Source of the DNA: Thermoplasmatota archaeon
Lineage (GTDB): Archaea > Thermoplasmatota > Thermoplasmata > RBG-16-68-12 > JAGMCJ01
DNA: 5,952 nucleotides
Assembly: GCA_022848825.1 (NCBI GenBank)
Contig: JAJISH010000024.1
Location: 1-5,952 of the forward strand
Direction: 5' to 3'
Shown: in pieces, positions 5,740 through 5,952 of the stretch
Numbering within the stretch: position 1 is the stretch's first letter
Layout of the letters: each line of letters opens with the position of its first letter
Program-made: the position numbers and the translations under genes
Notes under the pieces: model-generated
The model's database searches: none
What the model saw: only the letters and a program-made list of their open reading frames with translations
Told to the model about the DNA's origin: nothing

Positions 5740-5952
5740 ATGGCCGAAATAGAAGTCTTCACTGCGAGTTGTCCCTTGTGCAAGGAAACCTTGGAAATCA
5801 TTGAAAGGGTGAAGTGCGGGAAGTGCACAGTGACCGAGTACAATCTCTTCCAGAGATGCGAGGACAAGGTCTGTCTCGAGAAGGCCAAAAAGCTGAATGA
5901 GGCCAATGGTAAAGGGATGACCCTCCAGCAAGAGATCCGAAAACTCGACAAG
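5740..5952 (+). CDS. Cysteine-rich thioredoxin/glutaredoxin-like small protein, partial (runs off right edge)
   Basis: The frame starts at ATG 5740 and stays open for 71 codons to the window end. The start MAEIEVFTASCPLCKETLEI matches the first strand and CxxC active site (Cys11, Cys14) of small thioredoxin-fold proteins. A second CxxC follows at Cys26/Cys29 (CGKC) and a further pair at Cys40/Cys45, so six cysteines lie in the first 45 residues. Related small thioredoxin-family proteins commonly read FTAGCPLCEE and also carry a second CxxC segment. The part after residue 45 is Lys/Glu-rich (CLEKAKKLNEANGKG) and the expected cis-proline is not within view. A disulfide/dithiol or metal-handling role in the cytoplasm is inferred. 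The gene is divergent from the kinase operon and shares its upstream region. Codon use and the ribosome site are consistent with a real gene. Fold assignment is fairly good; function is open. Confidence 0.8.
   Translation, partial: MAEIEVFTASCPLCKETLEIIERVKCGKCTVTEYNLFQRCEDKVCLEKAKKLNEANGKGMTLQQEIRKLDK

Noticed and set aside
5668..5931. Minus-strand open frame antisense to the thioredoxin-like gene
   Set aside because: The plus strand has a start, ribosome site and CxxC motif. The antisense frame has a low-complexity, unrecognised sequence.

Overview
The window most likely comes from an archaeon, possibly a Thermoplasmatota-like euryarchaeon from a metagenome. The evidence is that thiolase-like and DUF35 zinc-ribbon genes sit in an operon, AGG (Arg) and ATA (Ile) codons are frequent, Shine-Dalgarno sites are strong, and TATA-like boxes lie at archaeal distances from starts. 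This is inference: DUF35/thiolase pairs and PAS/GAF histidine kinases also occur in bacteria.

Left third (about 1-1718, + strand): a tight three-gene acyl-CoA operon. It holds the C-terminal half of a thiolase-superfamily protein followed by two different DUF35 proteins (rubredoxin-like zinc ribbon plus OB fold). DUF35 proteins are known partners of thiolases, HMG-CoA synthases and CoA-ester aldolases. The thiolase lacks its N-terminal half, all three frames upstream contain stops, and two usual catalytic His positions read Tyr and Asn. It is therefore either a remnant or an unusual non-thiolytic member.

Middle (1719-2807): a gap at the end of the operon holds a small hairpin and an array of 11-bp units (1808-1895). 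On the minus strand follows an orphan gene (1913-2473) whose N-terminal half resembles the DUF6266-type domain known mostly from Bacteroidota and their phages. Upstream of it lie about 330 bases without a convincing gene, holding its probable promoter and an imperfect hairpin.

Right half (2808-5441, minus strand): a two-component pair. A soluble 750-residue hybrid-input histidine kinase (PAS, GAF-like, PAS, PAS, HisKA, HATPase) overlaps by 8 nt a CheY-like single-domain response regulator. The regulator reading frame is broken by one missing base near 3044-3045; restoring it gives an intact 129-residue receiver domain.

Right edge (5442-5952): a 298-bp divergent promoter region separates the kinase from a plus-strand, cysteine-rich thioredoxin/glutaredoxin-like small protein that runs off the window. 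The kinase and this gene may share regulation, but nothing in the sequence proves it.
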